Assembly (NCBI GenBank): GCA_022605425.2
Contig: CM061252.1
Location: forward strand, 682,001-746,000
Direction: 5' to 3'
From: Hamiltosporidium tvaerminnensis
Taxonomy: Eukaryota; Microsporidia; Dubosqiidae
Length of the DNA: 64,000 nucleotides
Part shown: piece after piece, positions 12,801-22,848 of the stretch
Numbering within the stretch: the first letter of the stretch is position 1
Layout: the number at the start of each line of letters is the position of its first letter
Translations under genes and position numbers: made by a program
Notes under the pieces: generated by a model
Told to the model about the DNA's origin: nothing
Databases searched by the model: none
Seen by the model: only the letters and a program-made list of their open reading frames with translations

Positions 12801-14719
12801 AACACACTCGAATCGAAATCTTTCCAAGAGGTTTGATACGAGAAGGTGAGGTCTGAACGACTTATTGAGGAACTTATCAATAATTGAATCTTCTCGAAAA
12901 AGATGACCAATCAAATATAGCACTTGAGATGTATGTAAGAAAATTTCCCCAGAAAATACGCACTTTATTTGCAATAAGATTAAAATCTTGTTCCCTATTT
13001 AATCCAAGAAATATTTAGTAAAAATAAAAAGATTATAGGAGTGAGGACATCTTACTTAATTTGCAAATAACAAATCTTGATATGCACTTAGATGCAAACG
13101 TATAGAATCGCGCGTTAGTGATGAATGGGGATATTTTTCTGGCAATTGTATGCATAAAGCTGAAGAAATCCGGCATATGTGCCACAAATCGAGCATAAAT
13201 AATACTTATGTTTGTGATTTACAACGGGAAATAACCTGAATATAGATGATTTGAAAATATTTGTTGTAAAGAACCTTCTGATTGTTTTTCCGGAAAACTC
13301 ATTGTATATAAAGCAATCATGCAAGAAACCAAAACTAAAAACGGAGAATTATTCTTTATATAAGCGCCGAGGGCGGTGTAAATACTTTTGTTCTTTCGAT
13401 CATCTTTACCGATATACTATCCCGGAATTAAATTGCACTGGCAATAGCATCATCTGAAATTATGGCGACGTTTATAGAAGGTGATCTGACAGCCAATTTG
13501 GCACGAAAATTGCCATCTAATTTACAAACAAGTAGGACGACAAAATGCAATATAACTAAAAATTTTGAAATTAGCGAAGTTCTGAAAACATGTAAACATA
13601 TTGTATACAAACGCACAATGCCCTATTAAAAAGCGGTATAAGCGCTTATCGTACGCTGCAAGGTTTGCGAGGAAAATGCAACTTTGCTGGTGCACAGATT
13701 TTTGTGTTCGGTTATTTTCGTCAAACTTTGACTGTTTTTTTACTTCCGAGCCGGCTGATGAACTAAGTGCGTGTCTCAAAATTTCTGTCTTTTAGAAAAA
13801 ATGTAAAGAAGTTGTTTTATTAAACAAATATCGCCCTTCAAATACAAAATGATGAATAGACAAAAATGTTCGCGAAACATCAACTAGATATTGTGAATAA
13901 AAATTTAGCATGGGATAAATTCACACAATATATCATGTTTCAAAAAAAATTTGTTTTATCAACATCAAAAAAAATGAACTTATCAAAATTTTATTCCCTA
14001 ATATCACAGTAAATTACAAAAACCATTAGTTGATTGGTGAAAGTGCTATTTAGCTGCTACCTTCAATTATGTGCATCTCATTAATTTATATTCAAAATTT
14101 CGTACCAGACGAAGTCACGACATATATTTCTATTGATAACGACGTGGTCGATCAAGAAGAAGTTTTCAAGTTTCCAACCTAATTCTTAAATTCACTAGAT
14201 TTGCCTGGTGTTTATCTCAAGCTTATAAATTGAAATATAGAGTGCTTATCTTCTTTTTCGAAACATCAACTCGCAAAAACTGTGCAACGGTACGAGACAT
14301 TCGGTAACAAAATTTAGGCAGAATGTCATTTAAGCAACTATTTTTTATGGTAAATATAAAGAAGATGATATACTGTTACCACGCATTCCGATAGTTTCAA
14401 CAGACATGTCATATGAATTTTAACGTATATATTTTATGTGCTGCTTGTTTTGCGATGACAATAAACAAATCCCAGAGACTATCGCTGCAAATCTGCTGAA
14501 TATATTTAGAGAATCCGTGCTTCTCATATGGTCAAACCATGTGGCTATTTCGCGCGTAGAAATTCTTCTTGATTTAGTCGTATATATACCAGCAAAAAAA
14601 ATATTGTATATCCAAATGCTCTCAAATAAATGAATAAACACCGTTAAAATTTATATATTTAAATGCGTACTTTATATTTTTTCTTTTGAGATCGCTGTAA
14701 CGCGCGACGAGTAAGCTAG
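9888..14719 (+). mobile_element. Decayed Helitron (rolling-circle transposon)
   Basis: The 5' end starts with TC after an A and runs into CTATCTATCTATATATC and a GT-rich stretch. The 3' end is GCGCGACGAGTAAGCTAG followed by T, the classic CTAG/T terminus between host A and T. Arm B keeps the uninterrupted host sequence. Broken coding matches, in order on the plus strand, are: an Arg-rich N-terminal region (10260-10620), the LRDA...KYALDAMA...EIKELL segment (11540-11780), a HUH replication-initiator motif HAHILIW at 11907-11928, helicase-like pieces (13450-13790), and a C-terminal segment LRDPC/FSHGQ-like with VVYIPAKK (14440-14640). No frame longer than about 120 codons survives, so it cannot be autonomous. 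The overall type resembles arthropod Helitrons. Confidence 0.82.
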
Positions 14720-15350
14720 TATTCAATTAATTTTGATGAGGGTTTACTGTGAATAAAATTTGTTTAAAAAGTTCAGTATTAAAAAATCAATTCTATACTA
14801 TTGGACGCAAATTATAGAAATTTTCAGAAATATTGACCGTATCTTGTCTATAATCTTACACACTATCTTTTTGATTCCAGATATGCAAAGAAAGGCTATA
14901 GAAATTTTTAAATTTAAAAAAATATATGTAACAAAAACATAATGTTACTAATACGTATAAAAAATTACAAATTTTTGTCTTTTAATGTTTAAAACAGCTT
15001 TTTTTTACGTAAGAATACTTAATGGAAAAAACTAGCTTTCGGAGTCAAAAATTTGGAGATTTAAAGTTGCAGAATTAGCCACAAAGAAGTAAAAATGAAA
15101 TATGCTTGCATAAAATAGGTTAATATTTTTATAATAGAAATTTTAAAATATTATCTTTTGGTATCTTGAACGAGTTAATTTATTTTGTCCGGATTAATAG
15201 AAACGCGAGACTATTTATCCTATATAAACATACAATGCACTATAAAAACTCCAACAAAAAAATACGCCACAAAAAAATACTTTCATTAATTTATTAAAAT
15301 TTTGTTTAATCTTGATAAATCTGAAAAAATAATTATGTTCCAGACAATCC

Positions 15351-15689
15351 TAACCGTCATCAGCTAATAAACCACCCTCGTTTCCAATGGAATACAGGTT
15401 GCTTCTCATTTTACTTCATTTATTTTCTATCGATTTTTTACTAACTGCTTTATTTTCTAATGATTTTATAAAATTCCAATATTTTAAGAATATTACATTT
15501 ATAGCTCATATATTTGAAAGAAGAAAGCGCTTATTGTTATAAATTTAATCCAGGGTTCAATGCAAAAAAATGCTTAGTGGTTTTTAATTTTAATATTCAA
15601 CCAAATAGCTCTTAAATTTTTGTCAGAATAAATAAAACCATTGAAGCTAATATTTAGCAAATAGGAATGCCTTATTATAATCGCCGGTA
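15351..15689. other. Short intergenic stretch, nothing recognised
   Basis: AT-rich, no ORF and no repeat match found. Confidence 0.5.
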
Positions 15690-17170
15690 AACTACACACT
15701 TACGTATTCCATTCTTGTTTTACTTTTCAGTGTCGAGAATGATCAAATAGAAATTTTCTATTTGTTTCTTTCGATCTGTTGTACTTCGGGACTATAGGGG
15801 TACGACTTTACACGAAACCAAAACAAGGATCGAATACGTTTTATTAAACCTTTGTAAATCGTTCTTGTGTAGTCATCTTTATTTTTTACTTTGATCATGC
15901 TGATCATCAAAAAAGCGGTTACTTTCATCATCAAATTGTCGTAAAAGAGTCAAAGATGCTCTTTTTGTTTTTCTAGTACGTAGAAGTCTGTATTTTATCT
16001 AGAGTTTATGTTCAATAAAAAAAATCTTCCGTGAGTCTATTTGAATTGTTGCTCACGGCGATTTTTAAAATGCTTAGCAATATCCACAGAAATTTGCTAT
16101 TTTTTCATAGTCCTAAGCTATTTGGGTAGTTGTGGTGTTTCGGGTTTGGTAAATTCTTTGTGCCCATCTGAGACCTTCTATAGGCTCCACTATTTATGCT
16201 TTGAATTTTTTTAAGATGAATACTCCAAAATTTTCTCATTGAAAGCCCTATTATACGAGTTTCTTTTTCAAATATTATGCTTCTAGAGATTATATACTTA
16301 AAAGCTAGTTGTTCGAAGAAAGAGATGGATTACGATTTCTTTGTTGAATATTTATTGTTCTGTTATATGTATGATAAACACGTTAGTCTAGTCATTATAT
16401 ATTGTTGCGCCTGCTTCCTGCCAGTTGGCAAGCCGACTTTTTATCGTCTGATTTACACGTTCGACTTGGTTTTACATCTTTGGATTGCATGGTCTCTATT
16501 TATATCTCTGATTACACGTTTAGTTAACCACGCCTTGTGTAGGGCATTTATAAACTCTAATATGTTATCAGATTTTATTACCACTGAAACATCAAATTTG
16601 CTAAGTAAAATTCTAGCAAATCTTCACTTATTCCAAAAAATTATTAACAGCTCAGATACCAGAGATATTTTGTATGTCCTCGATTAAATTGAAAAGAAAA
16701 CGAAAGTAATTATTTGTATCACTAAATCCCCAGAATCTACACAATTCATCATAAAAAGATTATATTTTTGTTGATTTAGGGAATTAATATCTGTTGAAAT
16801 GTATTTAGAAAATTAAATCCGCTGTATACTCACAATCTTTAACATGCTCTTTTAGTTAGTCTCGAGAAATCTCATAGTGTTTTTGTTTAACAAATCTATG
16901 TATTATATTTACTTCTATATATGCAATACGGGCTCTGTTTCAATAATACGTTCAATCAAAGTCGTTTCAAATGTAAAAACGACTCGTATTAGATTATCCG
17001 CTCGTTAAAGGTAGATATAATTTCCTAGAAAAGTATAGTGATCTGCATTCTTTCTCAAAATGCCCTTTCCCCTTTAGAATACTCGGCTGAATACTGACCG
17101 TCTTTGGAATATGTATTGAAAATCTCCTTTTCTTGTCCTTTTTAGAACTTATAATCTTAGGCAGTGTGAT
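15690..17170 (-). pseudogene. Second decayed integrase-element relic
   Basis: On the minus strand, 16440-17170 aligns base by base with 1-720. Shared landmarks are the AATACTC-GCT-GA-TACTGA segment, the KDCE zinc-binding piece near 16840, and a broken GRPR...VERVNQTIK block at 16435-16540. The frame is destroyed by stops and indels. The part downstream in coding orientation (15690-16440) probably holds the 3' end of the same element; it includes a piece near 15700-15800 shared with 6320-6420. The plus-strand ORF at 16277-16687 lies antisense to this relic and is not a gene. Confidence 0.5.
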
Positions 17171-18440
17171 TAATTCGAATTTTAAAAATATTAGAGCCCT
17201 ATGCAGAAATCGATCTGAAGATTTTTAAAGTGAATGTAGAAGAGCCCGACCAACAACCTATAAAATATTTGATCTAAAAATGAGGCCGGGTAAGCGCTAT
17301 GAACACAATATCTCAACAAATCATCTTCTGTAGACTACAAGAAAGTATATGACAGCATTGATCGACAATTTTAATACAGAAAACTCAGCAATTTTAAACA
17401 TCTTATAAATAATATTACTTTAATTAAGATGACAATATTGCGAACAAAAGAAAGGTATTGTTAACAAGTGATATATCCTGTGATTTTATAATTAATTCTG
17501 GACTGATACGGCTTGATACTTTATCTTGCGTACTGTTACATCTAACACTAGAAGGAATAATCCGTAAGTTTTCAAAGAACATTGGTGGTGCAATATAATA
17601 AAATCACACAAAATATAGTATATGCAGAGGATCCGGTAATTTGGGAAGAAAACAAGAAGATATGAAATCGAATTTACTAATATTAGCAGCGGAATTAGAA
17701 AAATCTGGCCGAAAAATATGAAACCAAAACATATACTTTGGTGATTTCCTCTGTGCCAAATACATGTGTAACTCTTTAAAAATTAATTTTTGTACATTTG
17801 AAAGTGTATCGAGCTTCAAATATCTTGGGATCTCTTCTGAACGAAGATAATAAAAATGCTTTTATGATTAAAAAAAGAATAAATTCAGGTAACGAAACCA
17901 TACTTTGCTCTGAGGCGCTTACCGAAGGCAAATCCTTAAAATCGAAATAGGGAAAGGCAAATACATAGGACTATTATTAGAGCTATTGTACTGAACGCTC
18001 CGAAACACTGATTATGACAAAAAGAGACCAAGTCTTGTTAGACATATGAGAAGGAATGATATTTAGAAGAAAATATGGCCTAATATTTGAAAATAACAAT
18101 TGAAAATTAGAAAAAATCTAGAAATCCACGGGCTTTATGATGAAATGATTTGGGTCATCATTATGAAACATCGAAGACCTAGATGGCTAGAAACTAGAAG
18201 GAATGTCGATGTAAAGAGCTGTTGGTAAAATCCTTAAATCTGCACCTGAATGTAAGAGATGATTAGGGAGACAATGAAAAAGATGCCAATGGGATTGAAA
18301 ACGATCCAAGGAAACCCAATATATTGCAATGAAAAAACTCGATGCACAATAGAGAAAAATGGAGGAGAATCGTTAAGGAGGCCCGAGCTCTCCAAGAGCT
18401 GTAGCGCCGGGGATTTAGTTAGTTATATGTAGTTTTTAGT
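17171..18440 (+). pseudogene. Relic of an RTE-type LINE (reverse transcriptase C-terminal half)
   Basis: The plus strand shows broken reverse-transcriptase pieces in canonical order. VDYKKVYDSID (motif A) lies at 17331-17363. SGLIRLDTLSCVLLHLTLEGIIRK (motif B, degenerate) lies at 17492-17570. SSFKYLGI lies near 17810-17835. ETLIMTKRDQ lies near 18005-18035. The end reads GGPSSPRAV with RALQEL in another frame (18390-18410). This layout is typical of arthropod endonuclease/reverse-transcriptase LINEs of the RTE type. There are many stops and frameshifts. The 5' half is missing, as is usual for truncated LINE insertions. Confidence 0.65.
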
Positions 18441-18599
18441 ATGATAGAAACGGATTGAGCTTCGCTTATTGTCTTCATAACCTGTATTAAAATTTTTAAG
18501 ATTCAAAGGCTAAAAAAAACTCGAAAAATTAAATTTTTATTGTCATATTTAAATCCCTATAAGATGATTTTAAATTTATATTTATTTCTAAAATTTATT

Positions 18600-19177
18600 A
18601 AGTAGGAATCACTTCCCAAGATTCACTTCAAATAGTTGAGACTGAAAAACTTAGGAAGTATGACCTGCTAGCCAATGAGTTGGGTCTTATTTATAGGTGT
18701 AGTGTTGAGATAATCCCTTATGTGATGACCTGGGACGGTATTGTGACAAAATACCATAAATCTCATCTTAAAAGACTAGAAATACCTATGAATGTAGAGG
18801 CATACATTCAGGCTATAGTACTTAAGAAAACAGTCGAAACAATTTCCTTTGATCGACGAAGAGGATTTGAGTCAGGACTAAATGCCGAAGAGAGCTGGGA
18901 GAGAGCGTCAATGGGTGTTATTATGAGATCAGAGATGCAGGAGGAACCAACACCCCCTTTAAAAGAAGAGAAGAGAGAGGAAGATAGTGCAAAAATTTTT
19001 AAACCGAAAAATAAAGCACCCTTTATTTCACAAGGAGAAACCACTTTAGAGGAACCGACCAATAACATAAATAAAGAGTCGGATTTGGAAGAAGAGACAA
19101 AAGTGGTTAAAGAGGTAGAAGAAAACATATAAAAATGGTAAAAATATTTTAACCCAGAATTTTATTAAATAAAGTAA
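18600..19177 (+). mobile_element. 5'-truncated R4/Dong-like LINE fragment with 13-bp TSD
   Basis: The fragment begins inside the endonuclease coding region (EVGISSQDSLQIVE...) and ends with the family 3' tail AACCCAGAATTTTATTAAAT plus AAAGTAA. It is flanked by the direct repeat TCTAAAATTTATT at 18587-18599 and 19178-19190, the footprint of target-primed integration. The coding frame (18603-19132) stays open to the natural stop. It encodes only the end of the endonuclease and the acidic C-terminal tail, so it is not a functional gene. Confidence 0.85.
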
Positions 19178-19451
19178 TCTAAAATTTATTTAATATTTTT
19201 TTATTTCATCAAAATTAAATAAATTTCGGTTCGTAAACGAATATTCACTATATTATGCTCTTAATTTGATATTATTAATTGTAATTTCATAGAACATGAC
19301 TATATTATCATAATCAATATTTTCAAGCTATCGTATTGAAAAAATATAAAATAGTCGAAGTCTTCAAAAAAATCTACTAAGCGTATATAAGTCTTTAAAA
19401 AGAATAATCGATAATGTTTCAAAGATTTCTTATAAATTCATTATTAGCAAT

Positions 19452-22400
19452 TATTGTCCGAAACATTATTATTTCAGATTTATCAAGATTAAACAAAATT
19501 TTAATAAATTAAGGAAAGTATTTTTTGTGGCGTATTTTTTTTAGAGTTTCTATAGTTCTTTGAATGTTGATATAGGACAAATTTGGTCGCGTTTCTGTAG
19601 ATCCGGGCAAAATAAATCCACTCTATCAAAATAGCAAAATATAATATTTTTGATTTTTTAATAAAAATGTTTCCCTATGTAAAGCCTCCAGAAGTAATTT
19701 TCACTTTTTTTCTGAAAATTCTGATTCTATTTATCTCTTAATTTTTTGATTCCTGAAGCTTGCTTTTGTCCTTAAGTATTCTTACCTAGTTAGAATCCGA
19801 TTCAAAACAAAAAAAAAATAAATATCGACGTTTTTATCTGTATTGGGCATAATATGTTTTTGCAGCATATATTTTTTTTAAAAGTTTAAAATCTCTATGC
19901 CTATTTTTCAATGCTCGGCACGAAAAATATAGCTTACAGATCATAGACAAGATACGATCAATATACCTTAAGAATTATATTTTTTTGGCACAATAGTATT
20001 AATTTTCTTTGTATTATTAAACATTGTAAAAATTTTTTATTTATTGAAGACCCGAACAAATTAATTTTTAATTTAATGTTAGAAATTATTCTTTAATTTA
20101 CTATAAAAGATTTATGTTGCAAAACACATAAAAAAATTGTAAAAAAAATCTAAAATTGAGAAAATATTATCGTGAACTGATTAAAACATATTTTGATAAA
20201 AAAATAATATTAATATTTAATCAACCAGCAAAATATTTTTTATCCGTATGTTTCATTAAAATTTAATTAATTCTTTAATATATAAACCATCTAAATTGTA
20301 AGTCCATGTTTATGAAATATTTCTATATATTATGCAAATTAAATATAATATATTCCTCGAGATACATAAACACCGAATGTTATAATTCCTTGAAAAAAGA
20401 AAGTTCCCAAGCGAATTATGATTTAAATACAAATATATTTGAAAACAATAAAGAATGTTTAAATGAAGCAAATGATACCGAACACTTCTGCAATTCCTGT
20501 CCGATTTTAGATGTTACACAACAAATTAGAACTGCTGATAACGAATCTGATGCCCAATATGAGATAAAGAAAGAGATTTTATCTGAATCCTTTTCGAATA
20601 GTGAAGAAAAATATCTGGAAGGAAATGCCAAAGATTTTCATAATTTAGGAAACAAAGTCCAAAAAAACAAGAAACAAATGCTTCGTTATCATCCTTATAA
20701 AAAGAGAAGTATTTCTGTAGATTTATCAAGAAATTATTCATCTGAGACAGATACTCATTTTTATTGTAACAAAGTGGAAAAACAAAGAACATCAGACATC
20801 GACAAGCATCAAGCCGGTTTAGAATTTCGGAATGATACCTCGGATGAACATTATAATTCTACTGAGCAGCGAAAAACGCCAGACTTTTTTTTAAAATCCG
20901 AAGTAGTTGATCCGTTATACATTGACTCTGATTCCGATACTAAAAGTTTTCTTGAATCATCCAGTACTATTGATATTTCAAAAATAGCTAAACTCAAACT
21001 AGAAATCGCAACAGAAAGCTTGGAACATAAATTGGATTTACTAAAAAAACAATATCAAGAAAAAATAATAAATACAAAAGGAAAATCATATGCCGTTCTT
21101 AATGAATCACGAAAAGAGTTATTTTCTTCGGACATACAAACTTTTATATCAGGCGACTTTTATATTGATGCTAACTATTTACAAAAAGATCCTACTCCAT
21201 TTTTCGATTTGATAGATTCAGTGGCTGGAAAAGAAGAAAATTTTTGGCATAAATCTGGGAATCCTGGCATACTTCGAAATACAGGCGAAAATATGTTAGA
21301 ATGTGTTGAGAAAATTAATTTATGTAATGATGATTCTCCTATTTTTACTTATTATCCTGGTTTAATACATATAAAACACTTTATTAAAAATATAATTCTC
21401 AATGATATAAATTTGGTGAAAAACTCTTGTTTATGGATTTTTCTGCTTAAATTTGTACAATCACTTAGTATGTTTCCATTAAAGAACAAAAATCTGAATC
21501 CTATATCATCCGGGAAAAATTGTTGCCTACAATACAATGAATATGATGCATACAACGGAGATAAATATATTTTTACTTTGATAAGAAGTCAATATGAATT
21601 ATTTGATACAATGGCTAGACATATTTTTAAAAAAACAGAAATTTTTCCTGGATCTACTCATATGCTTGATTTTATAAATAAAAGTCTCTATTTTAACAAT
21701 AAAGACATCCATATTTCACTTGGTAAGCATATAGGATATATTAGAGTCATAACAGATTGTATACTTAGAATGAGTCCAAACACCATATCAATTTTTATTT
21801 TGCAGATGGAAAAGCAAAAGCTTATCAATTTAAACGGCGGAGAATTTCGTTCTGAGATTTCTACATTTTTCTGGAATATTTCTCACGAGGCAAATATTTT
21901 GAACGATGAATCAATTGTAGACTTTCAAATAATCTATAAGAGAATTGTTTTAGCCTATATTGATTTTTTCAAGCATGAAGCTTTACAAGTTGAATTTTCG
22001 AAAAGTAAAAATGCTAGGTATTCAGAGCATATAAATTTCACTCTTTTTAATTTATTTAAACCCTATTGTATTGAAAAGCTTCTAATTAATGAATTGAATT
22101 TTAAATTCTGGATGCAAACTGCTGAAGCGTTATGTGTTCTATTCAATTTTTTCTTAAAATGTGAATTGAATCCCCAAGCTTATACGGATTCTTATGGGAT
22201 ACAAGCTTTCGTAGAATGCAATAAGAGACTTAAATTTATTCAATCGTTTCTTATTTACCAATATAATTCAAAAATGAATTTTAAACGAAAATAAGTTTAA
22301 TTATATAGGAAAAATTAAAGTTTTTGAAATCATTCAAACAAATTATATTTAAATAAATTTTTCTTCTTTCGCCTTTTCGAATTTTACAGTTTTTTTGTGT

Positions 22401-22848
22401 TATAATATTTTAAAAACGATCAATATTGTGTTTTTATGATAATTTACGATATGTATTAACAAATTTAGGTTGTTTTTTTGCTTTCATCCCAAGTAAGATA
22501 TATGGCAGTAGAAACAATTTTTAGTTATATTTTGAAGCTAGTATGTTTCTAAGACTCTTTTTTATTTTAAATCACAGTTTAAATCCAATATAGATTTCCG
22601 GGGATAGGTTTAACCTAGTTTATCAACTGGTATTTAGCTTAGATAAACTAGACTATAGTATTGAATTGATAATATTCGGAACCATGATAATTATATTATA
22701 ATTGAATTTAATTTCTTCTAGTTTTTTTAGCTTATAATAGTCTGTGCTATTTCAGCGAATTTTTTGCAAATTTTTAGTTGTAATGTTAAGAATAAGTGTA
22801 TATCTTGACTTATGAAAATACAAAACCGAAATTTTTGAAATGCAACGG
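19452..22848 (+). repeat. Inverted segmental duplication, arm B (empty Helitron site)
   Basis: Arm B is the reverse-complement partner of arm A. At 20110-20125 it keeps the uninterrupted host sequence where arm A carries the Helitron. It carries the intact 662-codon paralogue. The outer 3' flank matches through TATTTCAGC-AAT (22760) and GAAAATACAAAACCGAAAT (22815-22835). The 5' limit is near GTCC-GAAAC at 19455. Confidence 0.88.
20306..22294 (+). CDS. Unknown 662-aa protein with N-terminal signal-like segment, copy B
   Basis: Paralogue of the 7705-9693 gene: same length, no indels, same start context (GTAAGTCC then ATG). By eye, the first 220 residues differ at only about 4 positions, the middle 330 at about 26, and the last 110 at about 27. 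The C-terminal changes include charge and size changes (FC to AR, GW to EL). The signal-like N terminus, the DINLVKNSCLWIFLLKFV block and the MNFKRK tail are kept. The steep gradient suggests gene conversion of the N-terminal part, faster C-terminal evolution, or both. Function is unknown. No neighbouring gene gives a hint. Confidence 0.85.
   Translation: MFMKYFYILCKLNIIYSSRYINTECYNSLKKESSQANYDLNTNIFENNKECLNEANDTEHFCNSCPILDVTQQIRTADNESDAQYEIKKEILSESFSNSEEKYLEGNAKDFHNLGNKVQKNKKQMLRYHPYKKRSISVDLSRNYSSETDTHFYCNKVEKQRTSDIDKHQAGLEFRNDTSDEHYNSTEQRKTPDFFLKSEVVDPLYIDSDSDTKSFLESSSTIDISKIAKLKLEIATESLEHKLDLLKKQYQEKIINTKGKSYAVLNESRKELFSSDIQTFISGDFYIDANYLQKDPTPFFDLIDSVAGKEENFWHKSGNPGILRNTGENMLECVEKINLCNDDSPIFTYYPGLIHIKHFIKNIILNDINLVKNSCLWIFLLKFVQSLSMFPLKNKNLNPISSGKNCCLQYNEYDAYNGDKYIFTLIRSQYELFDTMARHIFKKTEIFPGSTHMLDFINKSLYFNNKDIHISLGKHIGYIRVITDCILRMSPNTISIFILQMEKQKLINLNGGEFRSEISTFFWNISHEANILNDESIVDFQIIYKRIVLAYIDFFKHEALQVEFSKSKNARYSEHINFTLFNLFKPYCIEKLLINELNFKFWMQTAEALCVLFNFFLKCELNPQAYTDSYGIQAFVECNKRLKFIQSFLIYQYNSKMNFKRK

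Larger units (their letters stand above)
7160..15350 (-). repeat. Inverted segmental duplication, arm A (interrupted by a Helitron)
   Basis: Arm A matches the reverse complement of 19452-22848. The match runs from the GAAA-x-ACAAACCGAAA segment near 7160, through the 662-codon gene, to the TAAATCTGAAA-AATAAT segment near 15340. It is interrupted once, by 9888-14719, which is absent from arm B. Without that insert the arm is about 3.36 kb, close to arm B (3.4 kb). The gene region is most similar; both flanks have diverged by many substitutions and small indels, so the duplication is not recent. The flanks beyond 7160 and 15350 do not match. Confidence 0.88.

Noticed and set aside
16277-16687. 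136-codon plus-strand ORF
   Set aside because: Lies antisense to the integrase relic; no start context or domain supports it.
20416-20792. Antisense ORFs shared by both copies of the 662-aa gene (also 9207-9583)
   Set aside because: They are conserved only because the underlying sense gene is conserved.
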